The notes: generated by a model from the sequence alone, not told the origin. A stretch of DNA of 64,000 nt from Campylobacter volucris (GCF_008011665.1 NZ_VOWJ01000013.1:1-64000), one strand, 5' to 3'. Shown: positions 1-8,598, numbered from the stretch's first letter. Numbers and translations are program-made.

Positions 1-1031
1 GTTTTTACATCTATGAGTTTAGAATCTTTGGTTTTATGATTAATAAAGTCAAAGAATGAGTTAAGGCCTGATTGGATTTTTTCTAAAGGTGATAAATAGC
101 GTGATATGATGAAGTAGAGTAGGATGATGCTAATGATACTTGTGAAAATCACTATAATTGTTTGAATATAAGCAATGTTTAGTGCAGGGCGTTCTATAAG
201 TTCAGAATCTTCGCTAGCACAAATAGTATATTCATCAATTTTAGTACAAATGGCAAATTTTTTCTCTTTGTTTTTGCTAGTGTAAGAAAAAAGATTATAA
301 TCTCCTGTTTGCTGATGAGATTTTCCTATAGTTAGAATGTCTGGATTTTTTTCTCCGAGTAATTTTTTATCAGTTGAAGCAAAAACATTATGTTCTCTAT
401 CAAATACAAAAGTATTGCCTGGTAGTTCGCTAAAATCTTTTTGTAAATCATCTACTAAAATATCAATTGCTAAAATACCAATTAGTTTATTGTCTTTATA
501 TAATGGCATAGCATAAGTAAAGCAAGGCAATCCTGTAGTAGCATCTATATATGCAGCAGTTATATACAATCCATTTTTTTTCAATGCTTCTATATAAAAT
601 TCTCTAGTTGTAGCATCGTAATTATCTGCTTTACCATAAATTCCATATTCTAAACCTTTGCTGTCGCTATCTGGATCGCTTACGATTAGTTCTCCATTGG
701 TTTGTGCTATATAAACTGCTAAGAAATCTCCTGCATCTCTAAAAGACTTTAAGATTTTACCCACATTACGCATAAGTTTATCTTGAGTGTTTAATTCCTC
801 ATAAGAATATCTTGTGATAGCTTGGGCTAATTTTTCTAAAGAGCGGACATTATAGTTTTTAAAATCCCTCATAGATTTTTCAGCGGTTTTTACATAGTTT
901 ATTTCAGCTTTTACCACTTCATTGGTTATAGCGTCCTCGGTAAAGATAAAAGTAATAATACCCAATATAACAAGACATATAACGGCTATTATATTAGAAA
1001 TTAATGAAATTTTTAGCTTGATGCTTTTCAT
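1..1031 (-). CDS. Methyl-accepting chemotaxis protein, N-terminal part (runs off the window)
   Basis: The frame is open from an ATG at 1031 to the window edge, so only about 343 N-terminal residues are seen. A first membrane helix lies at about residues 6-28. A periplasmic double-CACHE-like sensor domain follows, with the short motifs DATTREFY and YIDATTG that are typical of dCACHE domains. A second membrane helix lies at about 282-305, followed by the start of a HAMP-like linker (SRYLSPLEKIQ). The signalling domain would lie outside the window. The start has a good ribosome site (GAAAGG) and a TATAAT at 1072-1067. The role is sensing a small molecule, perhaps an amino or organic acid, for chemotaxis. 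The ligand cannot be read from the sequence. Confidence 0.9.
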   Translation of the reverse strand, partial: MKSIKLKISLISNIIAVICLVILGIITFIFTEDAITNEVVKAEINYVKTAEKSMRDFKNYNVRSLEKLAQAITRYSYEELNTQDKLMRNVGKILKSFRDAGDFLAVYIAQTNGELIVSDPDSDSKGLEYGIYGKADNYDATTREFYIEALKKNGLYITAAYIDATTGLPCFTYAMPLYKDNKLIGILAIDILVDDLQKDFSELPGNTFVFDREHNVFASTDKKLLGEKNPDILTIGKSHQQTGDYNLFSYTSKNKEKKFAICTKIDEYTICASEDSELIERPALNIAYIQTIIVIFTSIISIILLYFIISRYLSPLEKIQSGLNSFFDFINHKTKDSKLIDVK

Positions 1032-1066
1032 TGAAAACCTTTCATAAAATTTTTATTAGACTAAAG

Positions 1067-1072
1067 ATTATA
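1067..1072 (-). promoter_or_regulatory. -10 element of the chemoreceptor gene
   Basis: A perfect TATAAT on the minus strand lies about 36 bases before the chemoreceptor ATG in an A/T-rich leader. Campylobacter sigma70 promoters usually lack a clear -35, and none is seen here. Confidence 0.5.
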
Positions 1073-1098
1073 TCAAAAATAATAATATTTTTTTGAAT

Positions 1099-1560
1099 TT
1101 AAAAATCTTTTTTTAACAAATCAAATATATTCTTACATGCATGTGAGAGGATTGAGTAAGTTTCATCAAAATTTCCACTATACCAAGGATCTGGAACTTC
1201 AGTATATGCTAAATTTGGCGTGTAGTTTGTAATTTTTTGAATTTTATGTTTATGTTGTGGAAAATTTTTAAGAACTTCTTCAAAATTAGAATTATCCATG
1301 ACAAAGATATAATCATTTTCATTGCACATTTTTTGTGTTAATTTTTGACTACAAAAATTATGAGCTTTGATATTTTTACTTTTTAATAAGGCTTTGGTTT
1401 TATAATGCATGTCTTCACCATCATGATAGCCTGAAGTTCCTGCGCTAGATATACTAAAAAGATGCTCTAAATTTGCGTTTTGAACTATATCTTTCATAAT
1501 AAATTCAGCCATAGGTGAGCGACAAATGTTTCCTAGACATACAAAAACAATTTTAATCAT
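1099..1560 (-). CDS. Low-molecular-weight protein tyrosine phosphatase
   Basis: This cytoplasmic phosphatase has 153 residues, the usual size of the family. The phosphate-binding loop CLGNICRS sits at the N terminus (Cys8, Arg14; the CX5R motif). The general-acid motif DPWYSG starts at about residue 124. Both catalytic elements are intact, so an active enzyme is expected. It stands alone between the chemoreceptor and the divergent thiamine cluster, so its substrate cannot be inferred from context. In other bacteria such enzymes act on tyrosine kinases of capsule synthesis or are stand-alone; no such kinase is nearby. Confidence 0.9.
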   Translation of the reverse strand: MIKIVFVCLGNICRSPMAEFIMKDIVQNANLEHLFSISSAGTSGYHDGEDMHYKTKALLKSKNIKAHNFCSQKLTQKMCNENDYIFVMDNSNFEEVLKNFPQHKHKIQKITNYTPNLAYTEVPDPWYSGNFDETYSILSHACKNIFDLLKKDF

Positions 1561-1627
1561 TAAATTTCCTAAAATATATATTTTTAAAATTATAACAATA
1601 GTTTTGGATAATTTAAAATTACTAAGG

Positions 1628-1633
1628 TATAAT
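1628..1633 (+). promoter_or_regulatory. -10 element of the thiamine operon
   Basis: TATAAT lies just upstream of the TPP riboswitch, so transcription would start near 1640 and include the whole aptamer. Confidence 0.6.
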
Positions 1634-1639
1634 TTTTAA

Positions 1640-1725
1640 TTATTGGGGAGCTTTTTGCTGAGAGGAAGTTTGGCTTCGACCCTTGAGAAGTTTGATAATG
1701 CAAACTTTGAAATTCTTGCAAAAAA
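1640..1725 (+). ncRNA. TPP riboswitch (THI element)
   Basis: GGGGAGC at 1645-1651 is followed by a small AGC-TTTTT-GCT stem and the conserved CTGAGAG core at 1658-1664. An optional hairpin comes next (GAAG...CTTC), then ACCCTTGA. The pyrophosphate-sensing helix is AAGTTTG (1688-1694), the signature loop ATAATG, and CAAACTT (1701-1707). These are the conserved parts of the TPP aptamer, in the right order. It ends about 30 bases before thiD, whose ribosome site (TAAGGA) follows directly. Control of translation or early termination of the thiD-thiM-thiE-hemD unit by thiamine pyrophosphate is expected. A T-rich terminator is not obvious, which favours translational control. Confidence 0.88.
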
Positions 1726-1754
1726 TTTCCTTATTTTAAATGTAAGGATAAAAA

Positions 1755-2567
1755 ATGATACAAGCACAAACTAAAACAAAAATTCCAATTCTTACCATAG
1801 CAGGCAGTGATTGCAGTGGTGGAGCTGGATTACAAGCTGATTTAAAAACTTTTAGTGCTCATGGTTTGTTTGGAATGAGCGTAGTGTTAAGCGTGGTAGC
1901 TGAAAATACTGCTAGGGTTATTTCTTGTTTTGATATACCTAAAAAAAATATAGATGAACAAATGCTAGCAATTTATGAAGATATTGTTCCTAAAGCTGTA
2001 AAAATTGGTATGCTTGGTTCTAAAGAGATTATAAGTTGTGTAAAAGAAAATTTACTTCGTTTTGAATGTGAAAATATAGTAATTGATCCTGTGATGTTTG
2101 CTAAAAATGGCTATGCTTTAATGCCTTTGGAAAATTGTCAATTTTTTAAAGATGAAATTCTTTCATTAGCAGATGTGCTTACTCCTAATATCCCTGAGGC
2201 TGAATTTTTATGTGATTTTAAAATTTATAATGAAGAAGATATGAAAAAAGCAGCTTTAAAACTTTTTGATTATGGTGCTAAAAGTGTTTTGATAAAAGGT
2301 GGTCATAGTAAAGAAAATACTAATGATGTTTTTTATGATGGGAAAGAATTTAGCATCTTTAAAGGTGAAAAGATTGATACTAAAAATACTCATGGCACAG
2401 GATGTACGCTTAGTTCTGCTATAGCAAGTAATTTAGCTCTTGGGAAAAACAAATATCAAGCTATAGCTTTGGCTAAAGAATATGTTTATGGTGCTATTTT
2501 AAATTCTTTAGCGCTTGGCAAGGGTTGTGGCCCTACAAATCATTTTTTTAAATTTGATAGAGAATAA
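1755..2567 (+). CDS. thiD: Hydroxymethylpyrimidine/phosphomethylpyrimidine kinase
   Basis: The enzyme phosphorylates HMP and HMP-P to HMP-PP, the pyrimidine half of thiamine. It has 270 residues, normal for ThiD, a ribokinase-fold protein. The substrate-binding motif AGSDCSGGAGLQADLKT is at the N terminus, VIDPVM lies near the middle, and the phosphate-binding GTGCTLSSAIA is near the C terminus. It is the first gene after the TPP riboswitch; its ATG follows TAAGGATAAAAA. The stop is one base from the thiM start, so the two are probably translationally coupled. Confidence 0.95.
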   Translation: MIQAQTKTKIPILTIAGSDCSGGAGLQADLKTFSAHGLFGMSVVLSVVAENTARVISCFDIPKKNIDEQMLAIYEDIVPKAVKIGMLGSKEIISCVKENLLRFECENIVIDPVMFAKNGYALMPLENCQFFKDEILSLADVLTPNIPEAEFLCDFKIYNEEDMKKAALKLFDYGAKSVLIKGGHSKENTNDVFYDGKEFSIFKGEKIDTKNTHGTGCTLSSAIASNLALGKNKYQAIALAKEYVYGAILNSLALGKGCGPTNHFFKFDRE

Positions 2568-2568
2568 A

Positions 2569-3348
2569 ATGTATATTGCAAAAATAAGACAAATAAAACC
2601 TTTAATCCATCATATGACAAATTATGTAACAGCAAATGATTGTGCAAATGCTACTATAGCTTTAGGTGCTAGCCCTATAATGACTGATTTTGACAAAGAA
2701 CAAGAAGAATTTTCTAAAATTTCTAATTGTTTGGTTTTAAATACAGGCACGATTAATGAAAGAGTGGCTAAGTCAATGTATGAAAGTGTAGCTTATTATG
2801 AAAAATTAAATAAAGCTATTATTCTTGATCCTGTTGCAATGGGTGTTACTTGTGCAAGAAATGAGATTAATAGCAAATTATTATCAAATAAAATTAGCAT
2901 TATTAAAGCAAATGCTTCAGAGATTGCAAGCATTATTGGTTTAGATGGTAAAGCAAAAGGAGCAGACAATACTTTTATAATCAATGATGATTTTTTACAA
3001 AAAGCTCAAGAATACACTCAAAATACTGATAGAATTTTAGTAGTAACTGGTGAGATTGATTTTATCATTTCAAAAGATAAAATTGCAAAAATTTATAATG
3101 GTTCTATCATGGCTACTAAAATTACCGGAGCAGGTTGTATGTGTGCTTCTGTGTGCGGAGTATTTGCTGGGGCGATAGAAGATAAATTTCAAGCAAGCTT
3201 ATATGCTATGCTTAGTTTTAATATAGTTTGTGAGTTAGCACAAATAAATTCCAAAGGCACAGGGAGCTTTAGGATGAATTTGCTTGATGAACTAAGCAAT
3301 ATTAGTGATGAAGATATTAAAAACAAGGCTAAATATGAACTCATATAA
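2569..3348 (+). CDS. thiM: Hydroxyethylthiazole kinase
   Basis: ThiM phosphorylates the thiazole alcohol salvaged from broken-down thiamine, giving substrate for ThiE. The 259-residue reading begins at the ATG one base after the thiD stop. A longer frame from 2515 would overlap thiD by 53 bases and add 18 residues unlike ThiM, so I reject it. Family motifs are HHMTNYV near the N terminus, LDPVAMGVT, VVTGEIDF and the phosphate-binding ITGAGCM with the catalytic Cys. The last 14 bases overlap thiE. With ThiD and ThiE it gives a complete salvage route. ThiC and ThiG are not in this window. Confidence 0.95.
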   Translation: MYIAKIRQIKPLIHHMTNYVTANDCANATIALGASPIMTDFDKEQEEFSKISNCLVLNTGTINERVAKSMYESVAYYEKLNKAIILDPVAMGVTCARNEINSKLLSNKISIIKANASEIASIIGLDGKAKGADNTFIINDDFLQKAQEYTQNTDRILVVTGEIDFIISKDKIAKIYNGSIMATKITGAGCMCASVCGVFAGAIEDKFQASLYAMLSFNIVCELAQINSKGTGSFRMNLLDELSNISDEDIKNKAKYELI

Positions 3349-3949
3349 AATTTATTTAGTCGCAAGTAAAGAGCAAAAAAGCGAAGATAAATTTTTAAAT
3401 ATCATAAAAGAAGCACTTAAGGCAGGAGTGAATATAGTCCAACTTAGAGAAAAAGAACTCAATACTTTAGAATTTTATAATTTAGCATTAAAAGTAAAAA
3501 GATTATGTGATGAGTTTAAAGTTCTATTTTTAATTAATGATAGGATTGATATCGCTTTAGCAGTGGATGCTAGTGGGGTGCATATTGGCCAAAAAGATTT
3601 ACCTTTAAAAATAGCTAGACAAATTTTAGGAGATGAGAAAATAATAGGATTGACAATTAATCATAAAAGTGAGCTGGTAAATTTGCAAAAAGCTGATTAT
3701 ATAGGAGTTGGTGCGGTTTTTCCAACTCCTAGTAAGAAAGAATGTATAGTGCTTGGGATTGATGGCTTAAAAGAGATTGTAAATTTAAGTCCTTTGCCAG
3801 TAGTGGCAATTGGCGGTATCGATCATACAAATATTTCTTTACTTAAAGGTATTGCTATAAACGGGGTAGCAGTAATTAGAGCTATAATAGATGCTAAAGA
3901 TCCAAGTAAAAGTGTATTTGAGCTAAAAAAAGCTTTTGAGAGTTTATAG
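3335..3949 (+). CDS. thiE: Thiamine-phosphate synthase
   Basis: ThiE joins HMP-PP and thiazole phosphate to thiamine phosphate. The 204-residue TIM-barrel protein starts at the ATG at 3335 (MNSYKIYLV); an upstream in-frame start at 3305 would only lengthen the overlap with thiM. Motifs are QLREKE (pyrophosphate binding), LFLINDR, VHIGQKDLP, GVGAVFPTPSK (usually GxxFPTxTK) and VVAIGGI. It overlaps thiM by 14 bases and hemD follows after 2 bases, so all four genes look like one transcript under the TPP riboswitch. Confidence 0.94.
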   Translation: MNSYKIYLVASKEQKSEDKFLNIIKEALKAGVNIVQLREKELNTLEFYNLALKVKRLCDEFKVLFLINDRIDIALAVDASGVHIGQKDLPLKIARQILGDEKIIGLTINHKSELVNLQKADYIGVGAVFPTPSKKECIVLGIDGLKEIVNLSPLPVVAIGGIDHTNISLLKGIAINGVAVIRAIIDAKDPSKSVFELKKAFESL

Positions 3950-3951
3950 GT

Positions 3952-4584
3952 ATGGTTTATTTTATAGGAACGCAAGAATTTACAGGTGTGGAAAATATCG
4001 TTTTAAGCGAGATTAGATTTTGTGATTTTTGTGTTAATTTGTATGAATTTGATTGTTTGATTATTAGTTCTAAAAATGCTCTTAAAGCTTTAATGCAAAG
4101 TGATTTTGATATAAATTGGGATATTAATTTATATACTGTGGGGTTTAAAAGTGCAAAATTAGCCAAAGAACTTGGTTTTAAAAATGTAAAATATCCAAGC
4201 AAAGCTTATGGAGAAAATTTAGCTTATGAATTTTTAAATGAGTTTAAAAATAAGAAATGTCTATATCTAAGAGCAAAAAAAATTAGCTCTAGTTTAGATG
4301 AAATTTTGTTAAATTCTAATATAAATCTTACTCAAAAAATAGTGTATGAAAATATTCCTCTAAACTCTCAAAATATATCCTTAAATCATCCTGCTGTTTT
4401 TGTTTTTAGTGCTCCTTCTAGCGTGGATAATTTCTTAAAATTTTATGAGTTAAAAACAGAAGATAAGATCGTAGTTATAGGTGAAAAAACAGCTAAAAAG
4501 TTAAAACATTTTAAAAATTTATATATTTGCCAAGAGCAAGATTTAAATTCTTGCATTAACTTGGCTAAAAGTTTAGATTTTTAA
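3952..4584 (+). CDS. hemD: Probable uroporphyrinogen-III synthase
   Basis: This family is poorly conserved. The call rests on the length (210 residues), the two-lobe pattern of short alternating strands and helices (LIISSKNALKAL, TVGFKSAKLAKELGF, YLRAKK, VFVFSAPSSVDNFLK, VVIGEKTAKKL), and the known position next to thi genes in Campylobacter. The SAPSSVDNF and GEKTA motifs of the second lobe are typical of HemD. The enzyme cyclises and flips ring D of hydroxymethylbilane in tetrapyrrole synthesis. It starts 2 bases after thiE. It is convergent with the MATE gene, 44 bases away, and in the frame-corrected MATE reading the two would overlap. Confidence 0.8.
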   Translation: MVYFIGTQEFTGVENIVLSEIRFCDFCVNLYEFDCLIISSKNALKALMQSDFDINWDINLYTVGFKSAKLAKELGFKNVKYPSKAYGENLAYEFLNEFKNKKCLYLRAKKISSSLDEILLNSNINLTQKIVYENIPLNSQNISLNHPAVFVFSAPSSVDNFLKFYELKTEDKIVVIGEKTAKKLKHFKNLYICQEQDLNSCINLAKSLDF

Positions 4585-4628
4585 AACTTTTGCGTAATAT
4601 AAAATAAGCTATAAAAATCACACAAATT

Positions 4629-5900
4629 TCACTGACTATAGAAGCTGTCCATATACCATTTAAACCAAAAAAAATAAGACAACGCATAAATAAATATAAA
4701 AGGTAAAATTAAACTTTGTATGATTGAAATACTCAAAGAAAGCAAAGGTTTATCTAGTGCTGTAAAAAACGAAGCACAAAATTTACCAAACCAACTCAAT
4801 AAAAAAGAAAAAGAAAAAATCAAAAGTGCATTTTGTGCTATGTGAAAAAATTCTTGATTATTGTCTTTGTTAAAAATTTTAACGATAAAATCATTGTAAA
4901 AATAAACGCATAAAAATGTAAAAATTCCAATGAAAAAAGAAGCAAAAAACATTCTTTTGAAAATATCTTGAATTCTTTTTAGGTTTTTGTGTCCATAATT
5001 ATAGCTTATAGCTGGTTGCATCGCATCACACATTGCTATAACAAGTATAAAAACAAAGGTGCTTAAATAAAGTATAATAGAAAATGCTGCCAAAGCATTA
5101 TTACCTGCTATTTTTAACAAGATAGCATTAGCAAGTATAGTGTAAATTGAACTTGAAATATTTGAGAAAAATTCAGAAGAACCATTATAAAGAATGCTTT
5201 TTAGTATATTAAAATTTATCAGAGGTTTTTTAAATTTTAAAATAAGATTTTTAAATATAAATGGGATAAAACCTAGTATAGTGCCCAAAAACATACCTAT
5301 GCATGTTGCTAATGCAGCTGAAAAAAGTCCCCATCCAAAAACTACAATAAAAAGCCAATCTAAAATAATATTACTTAAAGCTATGATGATATTTACCATC
5401 ATACTATAAAAAGTTTTTCCGCAAATTCTTAAGTAATTATCAAGTGCAAAAGAAAGCATAGTAGCTGGTGCAAAAAGTGCAAAAATTTGCATATATTGAG
5501 TGGATAAAATTTGTATATGTTCACTTGCTCCCATGAGTTTGCTTAAAGAATTTGCAAGAAAAAAGCCTAAAATTCCCATAAAACATGAAATGATAAAAAT
5601 CAATAAAAGACAAAAAGAAAAAATTCTTCTTGCTTGTTCTATTTTTCCTTTTCCTAGATTGATAGAAATTTGTACAGACGATCCTATGGCTATCATATCT
5701 GCTAATGCAAAACTAATCATAATAAAAGGCATCACTAAATTCATAGCTGCTAAAGCATCTACTCCAAGATATCTACCAACAAAAATTCCATCAATAATTA
5801 TATAAAGATATATAAAAGCTGCGCTAGCCATATTAGGCAATGCACATTTAAAAAATAACTTAGTGGGGTTTGATGAAGTGTAAAAATTATGTATCGACAT
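4629..5900 (-). CDS. MATE-family multidrug/metabolite efflux transporter, 3' end frameshifted
   Basis: This inner-membrane cation/drug antiporter has about 12 helices. The start at 5900 (MSIHNFYTSSNP) has AAGGAA nine bases upstream; a TTG at 5942 is less likely. N-terminal MATE motifs are intact (ALPNMASAAFIYLY, IDGIFVGRYLG). In the frame as read the protein has 423 residues and ends in an abnormal tail (WFKWYMDSFYSQ). If the run of eight T at 4674-4667 (coding strand) is read as seven, the frame continues as FFGLNGIWTASIVSEI and on to a stop at 4565-4567, a normal last MATE helix. This is a homopolymer frameshift: a phase-variable site, a true loss, or a sequencing error. Drug specificity cannot be predicted. 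Confidence 0.85.
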   Translation of the reverse strand: MSIHNFYTSSNPTKLFFKCALPNMASAAFIYLYIIIDGIFVGRYLGVDALAAMNLVMPFIMISFALADMIAIGSSVQISINLGKGKIEQARRIFSFCLLLIFIISCFMGILGFFLANSLSKLMGASEHIQILSTQYMQIFALFAPATMLSFALDNYLRICGKTFYSMMVNIIIALSNIILDWLFIVVFGWGLFSAALATCIGMFLGTILGFIPFIFKNLILKFKKPLINFNILKSILYNGSSEFFSNISSSIYTILANAILLKIAGNNALAAFSIILYLSTFVFILVIAMCDAMQPAISYNYGHKNLKRIQDIFKRMFFASFFIGIFTFLCVYFYNDFIVKIFNKDNNQEFFHIAQNALLIFSFSFLLSWFGKFCASFFTALDKPLLSLSISIIQSLILPFIFIYALSYFFWFKWYMDSFYSQ

Positions 5901-5948
5901 GAAATTCCTTATTAATGTTTGTTTAATTTTTTTAAAAAACAAATAAAG

Positions 5949-6029
5949 CTAATAAAGACTTTCAATATCCTCTATAGTATCTTTAAAATATAGCATCAAA
6001 GTTATTACAAAAAGAGTTGCAAAAAACAT
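5949..6029 (-). CDS. Small predicted membrane protein, 26 residues
   Basis: An ATG at 6029 with TAGGTGAT six bases upstream opens a 26-codon frame ending in TAG. The first 14 residues are strongly hydrophobic (MFFATLFVITLMLY). They are followed by one Lys and an acidic tail (DTIEDIES), the shape of a single-pass small membrane protein with an N-out or N-in helix. It lies 48 bases upstream of the MATE start on the same strand and may share its transcript. I do not recognise the peptide and assign no function. The ribosome site and clean amphipathic design are the only support. Confidence 0.5.
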   Translation of the reverse strand: MFFATLFVITLMLYFKDTIEDIESLY

Positions 6030-6110
6030 ATATCACCTAAATTTTAAAAATCCTATTTGTTAAAATAATGTAAGTATTATATTGTAAAATTATTTATATA
6101 CAACTTAATA

Positions 6111-6138
6111 TAAATTTTAAATGATTTTTACCGATTTT
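6111..6138 (+). promoter_or_regulatory. Putative sigma28 (FliA) promoter
   Basis: TAAATTTT at 6111-6118, 12 bases, then CCGATTTT at 6131-6138 matches the flagellar sigma28 consensus (TAAAGTTT-N11-GCCGATAA), including the spacing. The start would be near 6145, about 20 bases before the ATG at 6166. This makes the upstream in-frame ATG at 6121 part of the promoter, not of the gene. Confidence 0.65.
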
Positions 6139-6165
6139 CATAAACCCACAACAAAAGGAGCAAGG

Positions 6166-6786
6166 ATGCAAATAAATTCGTATTCTAGAGTGGCTGTGGA
6201 GTCACAAGTTAGCAATAGGAAGGCTGATTTGAATACAAAACTTGAAGATACTAATACCAAAAGTGCAAATAGCACAAAGGATATTGACAAAGAAAAACTT
6301 GATAAGCTTGCAAGTTTAGGCGGAAAAGGCATCACTGAGCTTTATACCATGAGTTTTATGCAACAAACTTTAAGTATGAGTTCAGCAAATAGCTTTTCAC
6401 AAGCTAACATAGCAGGTTTAGCAAATTCAAACAATCCTTTATCTTCTGTTCTTTCTGGTATAGATTTTAAGGCAATAGGGTATGAAGGCAAGGATATTTT
6501 TAGCCTAACTAGTGATGAGGCTAAAGAACTTGTTAGTGAGGATGGATTTTTTGGTATAGCAAAAACTTCTCAAAGATTGGCTGATTTTGTTATCAATGGA
6601 GCCGGAGATGATGTAGAAAAACTCCAAAAAGGTTTAGAAGGATTAAAAACAGGATTTGAGCAAGCAGAAAAAATGTGGGGTGGCAAGCTTCCTGATATCA
6701 GCTATCAAACTATTGATAAAGCTATTGAAAAGGTAACTCAAAAGATTAACCAATTGGGTGGAAATTCTTTAGATATCAATGCATAA
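6166..6786 (+). CDS. Protein of unknown function behind a sigma28-like promoter
   Basis: The start at 6166 (MQINSYSRVAVESQ) follows a strong AAAGGAGCAAGG ribosome site. The protein has 206 residues, soluble, without signal peptide. It has a polar low-complexity N-terminal third (Asn, Thr, Lys, Asp), a Ser/Met/Gln-rich middle (FMQQTLSMSSANSFSQ) and a folded-looking C-terminal part with EGLKTGFEQAEKMWGG and LPDISYQTIDKAIEKV. From memory the C-terminal pattern resembles DUF5610; I cannot check this. No enzyme motif is seen. The FliA-type promoter points to late flagellar-class expression, as for several secreted or flagellum-co-expressed Campylobacter proteins. It ends in a terminator shared with lepA. 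Confidence 0.8.
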   Translation: MQINSYSRVAVESQVSNRKADLNTKLEDTNTKSANSTKDIDKEKLDKLASLGGKGITELYTMSFMQQTLSMSSANSFSQANIAGLANSNNPLSSVLSGIDFKAIGYEGKDIFSLTSDEAKELVSEDGFFGIAKTSQRLADFVINGAGDDVEKLQKGLEGLKTGFEQAEKMWGGKLPDISYQTIDKAIEKVTQKINQLGGNSLDINA

Positions 6787-6806
6787 TCCCTAGTATTCTA
6801 GGGATT
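6785..6806. terminator. Bidirectional terminator between the sigma28 gene and lepA
   Basis: AATCCCTAG-TATT-CTAGGGATT is a perfect 9-bp hairpin. T-rich sequence follows on the plus strand (AGTCAATTTTT). Both stop codons lie in or next to the stem: TAA at 6784-6786 and the lepA stop at 6807-6805. Confidence 0.8.
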
Positions 6807-8598
6807 AGTCAATTTTTAAAACACTTAAAAATGCTTCTTGAGGTAAATGAACCTTGCCAATGGCTTTCATTCTCTTTTTACCTTCTTTTTGTTTTTCAAG
6901 AAGTTTTCTTTTTCTTGTGATATCACCACCATAGCATTTTGCTGTTACATTTTTCCCCATGGATTTTACATTTTCTCTGGCTATGATTTTATTACCTATA
7001 CTTGCTTGTATAGCTACTTCAAAAAGTTGTCTAGGGACTATTTCTTTCATAGCTTTTACCAATTCTCTTCCTTTGCTTAAAGCTTTTTCATTTGGCACTA
7101 TTATACTTAGCGCATCTACATTTTCCCCAGCTACTTTGATATCAAGTTTTACCAAATCACCTATTCTAAATTCTATAGGCTCATAATCAAAACTTGCATA
7201 GCCTTTGGTTAAAGATTTTAATTTGTCATAAAAATCCATAACTATTTCATTTAAAGGTATATCATATTCAAGCAAAACACGCTCAGGAGTGATATAATCC
7301 ATTTTTACTTGCATACCCCGTTTGCGATTTAAAAGAGTAATTAAATTTCCTAAAAATTCACTAGGGGTTATAATGGTAGCTTTGACATAAGGTTCTTTAA
7401 TATGATCGATTTTATTTACGGGAGGTAATTCGCTTGGATTTTGAATTTTTAAGATTTCTCCATCAGTTTGATAAATTTCATAAGTAACAGTAGGAGCTGT
7501 TGCAATCAAATCAAGATTAAATTCACGCTCTAGTCTTTCTTTGATAACCTCCATATGCAAAAGTCCTAAAAAGCCAACTCTAAAACCAAATCCTAAAGCC
7601 AAAGAGGTTTCAGGTTCGTAAGTTATAGAGCTATCATTTAGTTTTAATTTATCAAGCGCATCTCTTAGATCTTCAAATTTATCAGTTTCTATAGGATATA
7701 ATCCTGCAAAAACAAAAGCTTTAGCTTTTTCAAAACCTCCTATAGCCTCTTTTGCTTTATTTTTAGTTAAGGTTATGGTATCTCCAACTTGAACATCTGC
7801 GACATTTTTAAGTCCAAGAACGATTACACCAACTTCACCTGATTGCAATGATTTGGTTTTTATGGGGTTTAAAGGATGTGGGTAAAATAAATCTTGCACA
7901 ATATGTCTTTTATCTGTGCTCATTATTAATACTTCTTCATTTTTGGAAATACTTCCCTTATAAACTCTAACCAAAGCTAAAGCTCCTAAATAATTATCAA
8001 ACCAAGAATCATAAATTAAAGCTTTAACAGGAGCTTCATCATCGGTTTTTGGTGCTGGTATTTTTGTAATGATAGTTTCTATAAGTTCTTTAATACCAAC
8101 CCCGGTTTTAGCACTCACGCAAATTGCATCTTTGCAATCTATCCCGATAATATGTTCAATTTCGTGCTTTACTTTTTCAACATCAGCTGATGATAAATCG
8201 ATTTTATTTATAACAGGGATTATTTCAAGATTATTTTCTAATGCTATATAAACATTTGCTATGGTTTGTGCTTCAACTCCTTGTGAAGCATCTACTACAA
8301 GTAAGGCCCCTTCGCAGCTTGCTAAAGATCTACTAACTTCATAGGAAAAATCCACATGACCAGGAGTATCAATTAAATTTAGTATATACTCTTCATTATT
8401 ATAAGTATAGTTTAGACGCACCGATTGAGCTTTAATGGTAATACCGCGTTCTTTTTCTATATCCATAGTATCCATAACTTGATTACTCATTAATCTATCG
8501 CTAATCGCACCACATTCACTAATAATTCTATCAGCTAGCGTGCTTTTTCCATGATCAATATGAGCTATGATTGAGAAATTTCTAATGTTTTTCATCAA
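6805..8598 (-). CDS. lepA: Elongation factor 4 (back-translocating GTPase)
   Basis: LepA/EF4 is a ribosome-bound GTPase that helps assembly or back-translocation under stress. It has 597 residues, full length. All G-box motifs are present: AHIDHGKST (G1), RGITIKAQ (G2), DTPGHVDF (G3), NKIDL (G4). The LepA-specific C-terminal domain has [17 protein letters not shown]. The protein begins MMKN, so the start is 8598 or 8595. The start overlaps the end of the upstream membrane-protein gene by 4 bases (ATGA), which suggests translational coupling. Confidence 0.97.
   Translation of the reverse strand: MMKNIRNFSIIAHIDHGKSTLADRIISECGAISDRLMSNQVMDTMDIEKERGITIKAQSVRLNYTYNNEEYILNLIDTPGHVDFSYEVSRSLASCEGALLVVDASQGVEAQTIANVYIALENNLEIIPVINKIDLSSADVEKVKHEIEHIIGIDCKDAICVSAKTGVGIKELIETIITKIPAPKTDDEAPVKALIYDSWFDNYLGALALVRVYKGSISKNEEVLIMSTDKRHIVQDLFYPHPLNPIKTKSLQSGEVGVIVLGLKNVADVQVGDTITLTKNKAKEAIGGFEKAKAFVFAGLYPIETDKFEDLRDALDKLKLNDSSITYEPETSLALGFGFRVGFLGLLHMEVIKERLEREFNLDLIATAPTVTYEIYQTDGEILKIQNPSELPPVNKIDHIKEPYVKATIITPSEFLGNLITLLNRKRGMQVKMDYITPERVLLEYDIPLNEIVMDFYDKLKSLTKGYASFDYEPIEFRIGDLVKLDIKVAGENVDALSIIVPNEKALSKGRELVKAMKEIVPRQLFEVAIQASIGNKIIARENVKSMGKNVTAKCYGGDITRKRKLLEKQKEGKKRMKAIGKVHLPQEAFLSVLKID

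Noticed and set aside
2515-2568. Longer N terminus for ThiM
   Set aside because: It would overlap thiD by 53 bases and adds residues that are simply thiD in another frame; the ATG at 2569 directly after the thiD stop is better.
5901-5942. TTG start for the MATE transporter
   Set aside because: No ribosome site, while ATG 5900 has AAGGAA at a proper distance and gives a normal MATE N terminus.
6121-6165. Upstream ATG for the sigma28 gene
   Set aside because: It lies within the sigma28 -10 region and has no ribosome site; ATG 6166 follows AAAGGAGCAAGG.
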